Positions 5,698-7,795 of a stretch of DNA of 7,795 nt are shown in pieces. Source of the DNA: Calditrichaceae bacterium (lineage in GTDB: Bacteria > Calditrichota > Calditrichia > Calditrichales > Calditrichaceae); the NCBI GenBank assembly GCA_030592985.1, contig JAUVIB010000134.1, positions 1 to 7,795 on the forward strand, read 5' to 3'. Under the pieces are notes generated by a model. The model saw only the letters and a program-made list of their open reading frames with translations, was not told where the DNA came from and did not search any database. Positions within the stretch are counted from its first letter, which is position 1; every line of letters begins with the position of its first letter. The position numbers were made by a program, and so were the translations under genes.

Positions 5698-7795
5698 TTA
5701 TTTTATTAAAATTGCTTTACCTATCTTTTGATATCCTGCTGATTCAAACTTATAAAAATATATTCCGGATGGCATTTTTCTACCAACAGAATCTGTTCCA
5801 TTCCATATTATAGAATAGGAGCCGGGATTCATCCTCTTATTTATTAATGATTTTACCAGTTCACCGGCGGCTGAATATATTCTAAGTTTTACATTTCCGG
5901 TGTTAGAAATATCAAACTTAATTGTAGTACTTGGGTTGAACGGATTCGGATAATTGTCATATAATTTTGATTCTCTTATGATATTTTTTGGATATTCCTC
6001 TACAGCGCTACCCGTAGAAACTGTAAACGTTTTCTCCTCAGACCATTCTGACCATTGTAAATTTTTATCACGGTAACGTACCCGCCACCAAAAAGTTTTC
6101 CCTACTTCCAAATTATCACCGGTATATACATACATAGTAAGATCAATCCCGTCATTTTTATCAATCGGAATAAATTCAGGCGCCCCGGTATCCCAGAAAA
6201 TATTTTCAAAATCTCTTTTTTCATCCATTTTAGGATTGATATATTCTCCTGCCTGGTCGCTTACCTGAAACTGTGAACTTAATATTTCATAGGTTCCATT
6301 ATAGGATGATGCTTGAAGAGTAATAGGTATAACAACCTCTTCTTCTTTTTCGGGTGTCACTGCTTCAGGAGTCGTCGGTGGTGTTTCATCTGCTTTATTT
6401 CTAAAAAATTCATCAACTTTCCTGATGGGATTAAAAATAATTTTTCCACCCTGCCCATCTTCCTGACCAATCGCATACACAGCAGCATTATAAATTTTAT
6501 TTTCCACATCAATATCAAAAAGTGTAAAACTCCAATAATCATACGTTTTTTGTATTTCGGGATAATCTATCTGATGACCGGGATATTCTCCCCATGTATC
6601 TAATTCAGCACCGCCGCCGCCATTCTCCACAAGTCGTAAATTACCCTCCAATACTTGTCCTCTTTCATAAGCGTGAGAATGACCATACGTTAAAACATCT
6701 GCTTTACTATATTTATTCATAATGGGAATAACATGATCCTGCACATACGATTCATTCCCATAAGTCCAAATTTCGCTATGCCCCGGGCGATGTGTATAAG
6801 CAATCACCCAATCAATGGTTGAATCATTCTCAGCTGATTGCATAAGATTGTCTAACCATTCCAACTGTGTATCTGTATGGAATATACTATGAACTGCAAT
6901 AAATAAAACACGACCGTATTGAAATGAATAGTAATATTCTCCTTGTGGTCCCGCAAAATCTTCATATTTCATATAATAATAATAATTATCGGCATCATGT
7001 TCATGGTCGCCAATACTTACCATGACGGGTACATTGGCAGAAATCTGGGACAACGGCATAAACCATTCATCTTTATATTGCGAAAGTGTAGGTCCGTAAG
7101 TAACAATATCACCATTGCTGAGAAGCAGATTTAAATTATTTTCTACTTTTTCATCTCCATATATTTCTATTACCTTTTCCTTAACAGCTGAAACAACATC
7201 CGTAAATTGATCGGGATAGGTACGGGTATCACCGATAACGGCAAAACGGATGCGTCCGGTTTTTTGACCGGGTAAGGGTGCTGTCTTAAAAGTAAATATG
7301 TCTGACTTCATAGTATCTGTTACAGCGCGATAGTAATATATTGTATTCGCTTCAAGATTAGTTAATTTTACCCAATGCCATGTGGTTGAATCTTCAAAAA
7401 CATGTACATCACCGGTCTCACTCTCTCCTAAGGCTTCTGTTGTGCCATACTCAACAATAGATTCAGGACTTATAGAAGCATGCCAACTGACATAAATTGA
7501 AGTAGCTGTCGGTGATTGTAAATAGGGATAGATAACCGTATCCGGCGGGGCGACAGGGACTGGTGGTTTTTCATGATAGCCACCAAGAGCTGACATTTCA
7601 GAATCGGTTAGAGCTGATGAAAAGAGTTTTACATCCGCTACATCAATCGTATAATCTTCTCCATTCTCATCCGCAAAAAGTAAAAAGGCATTTTCCAAAG
7701 AGAATCTGCTGTCAATACTATTTACTTTCCCTTTTAAATCTTTGTATCCATCGATATAATAGTTATATAATTCTCCGTTTTTTACGGAAATACCT
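5698..7795 (-). CDS. secreted multidomain metallophosphoesterase (purple-acid-phosphatase-like) with T9SS sorting tail, 5'-truncated
   Basis: Partial gene: the frame is open from the window edge (first full codon at 7794) for 698 codons. The TTG at 7698 is internal, not a start. Numbering is from the edge. Residues 1-73 look like the end of a LamG/concanavalin-like domain (YNYYIDGY, then VADVKLFSSALTDSEMSAL). A proline linker follows. An FN3-like purple-acid-phosphatase N-terminal domain spans about 86-172. A calcineurin-like phosphoesterase spans about 180-450: GDTR (Asp189), GDIV (Asp229), GDHE (263-264), THRP (His335) and GHSHAYER (His372, His374). A P/E-rich linker, a second FN3-like domain (about 487-595) and a Por/FlgD-type tail with NYPNPFNPST (about 614-698) follow. 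The family usually has GNHE; here Asp replaces Asn. It is probably an extracellular or surface phosphomonoesterase or phosphodiesterase, operonic with the sulfatase downstream. The true substrate is unknown. Confidence 0.92.
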   Translation of the reverse strand, partial: GISVKNGELYNYYIDGYKDLKGKVNSIDSRFSLENAFLLFADENGEDYTIDVADVKLFSSALTDSEMSALGGYHEKPPVPVAPPDTVIYPYLQSPTATSIYVSWHASISPESIVEYGTTEALGESETGDVHVFEDSTTWHWVKLTNLEANTIYYYRAVTDTMKSDIFTFKTAPLPGQKTGRIRFAVIGDTRTYPDQFTDVVSAVKEKVIEIYGDEKVENNLNLLLSNGDIVTYGPTLSQYKDEWFMPLSQISANVPVMVSIGDHEHDADNYYYYMKYEDFAGPQGEYYYSFQYGRVLFIAVHSIFHTDTQLEWLDNLMQSAENDSTIDWVIAYTHRPGHSEIWTYGNESYVQDHVIPIMNKYSKADVLTYGHSHAYERGQVLEGNLRLVENGGGGAELDTWGEYPGHQIDYPEIQKTYDYWSFTLFDIDVENKIYNAAVYAIGQEDGQGGKIIFNPIRKVDEFFRNKADETPPTTPEAVTPEKEEEVVIPITLQASSYNGTYEILSSQFQVSDQAGEYINPKMDEKRDFENIFWDTGAPEFIPIDKNDGIDLTMYVYTGDNLEVGKTFWWRVRYRDKNLQWSEWSEEKTFTVSTGSAVEEYPKNIIRESKLYDNYPNPFNPSTTIKFDISNTGNVKLRIYSAAGELVKSLINKRMNPGSYSIIWNGTDSVGRKMPSGIYFYKFESAGYQKIGKAILIK

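Noticed and set aside
6313..6603. Plus-strand 96-codon frame, a minus-strand 61-codon frame and a plus-strand frame at 6943-7134
   Set aside because: All lie within the metallophosphoesterase gene in other frames, with biased Phe/Ile/Lys composition and no domain; shadows of the real gene.
6974..6986. TAA trinucleotide run
   Set aside because: It encodes consecutive Tyr residues in the metallophosphoesterase and is too short to call a functional microsatellite.

Overview
The window carries five protein genes, all on the minus strand, so transcription runs from high to low coordinates. Base composition is AT-rich. The best taxonomic clue is the C-terminus of the gene at 5698-7795. It has a NYPNPFNPST motif and a FlgD/Por-type beta domain, the usual C-terminal sorting tail of proteins exported by the type IX secretion system (T9SS). 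Together with the lipoprotein sulfatase this points to the FCB superphylum (Ignavibacteria, Calditrichaeota, Marinimicrobia, KSB1 or Bacteroidetes-like). I cannot resolve the genus.

Layout in transcription order. (1) 7795-5698: a large secreted multidomain metallophosphoesterase whose 5' end lies outside the window. (2) 5678-4290: a lipoprotein sulfatase, 19 bp downstream and probably in the same operon. (3) 4289-3810: 480 bp without a credible gene. It holds a set of nested inverted repeats, a promoter candidate (TTGACA-17-TATATT) and two imperfect 18-bp direct repeats just downstream of that promoter. (4) 3809-2403 and 2406-1159: two FAD flavoproteins sharing a 4-bp ATGA overlap. The first resembles GlpA (glycerol-3-phosphate dehydrogenase large subunit) and ends in a BFD-like [2Fe-2S] domain. 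The second is a pyridine-nucleotide-disulfide-oxidoreductase-fold partner. (5) 1158-828: an intergenic stretch with a 137-bp MITE-like element (perfect 17-bp terminal inverted repeats) and a separate hairpin. (6) 827-18: a HAD subfamily IIA (NagD-like) phosphatase.

Two functional themes can be inferred. The sulfatase and metallophosphoesterase look like an extracytoplasmic pair removing sulfate and phosphate esters from polymers or organic matter, one as an anchored lipoprotein and one as a T9SS substrate. The flavoprotein pair looks like an oxidation unit for glycerol-3-phosphate or a similar small substrate, passing electrons through FAD and a [2Fe-2S] cluster. The HAD phosphatase downstream could act on a related phosphorylated metabolite, but the repeat-filled gap makes co-transcription uncertain.

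I found no rRNA, tRNA, CRISPR array, transposase gene or phage gene. The most unusual signals are the MITE-like element, the Asn-to-Asp change in the metallophosphoesterase GNHE motif, the paired direct repeats behind the flavoprotein promoter, and the absence of the small third gene that often accompanies such flavoprotein pairs.
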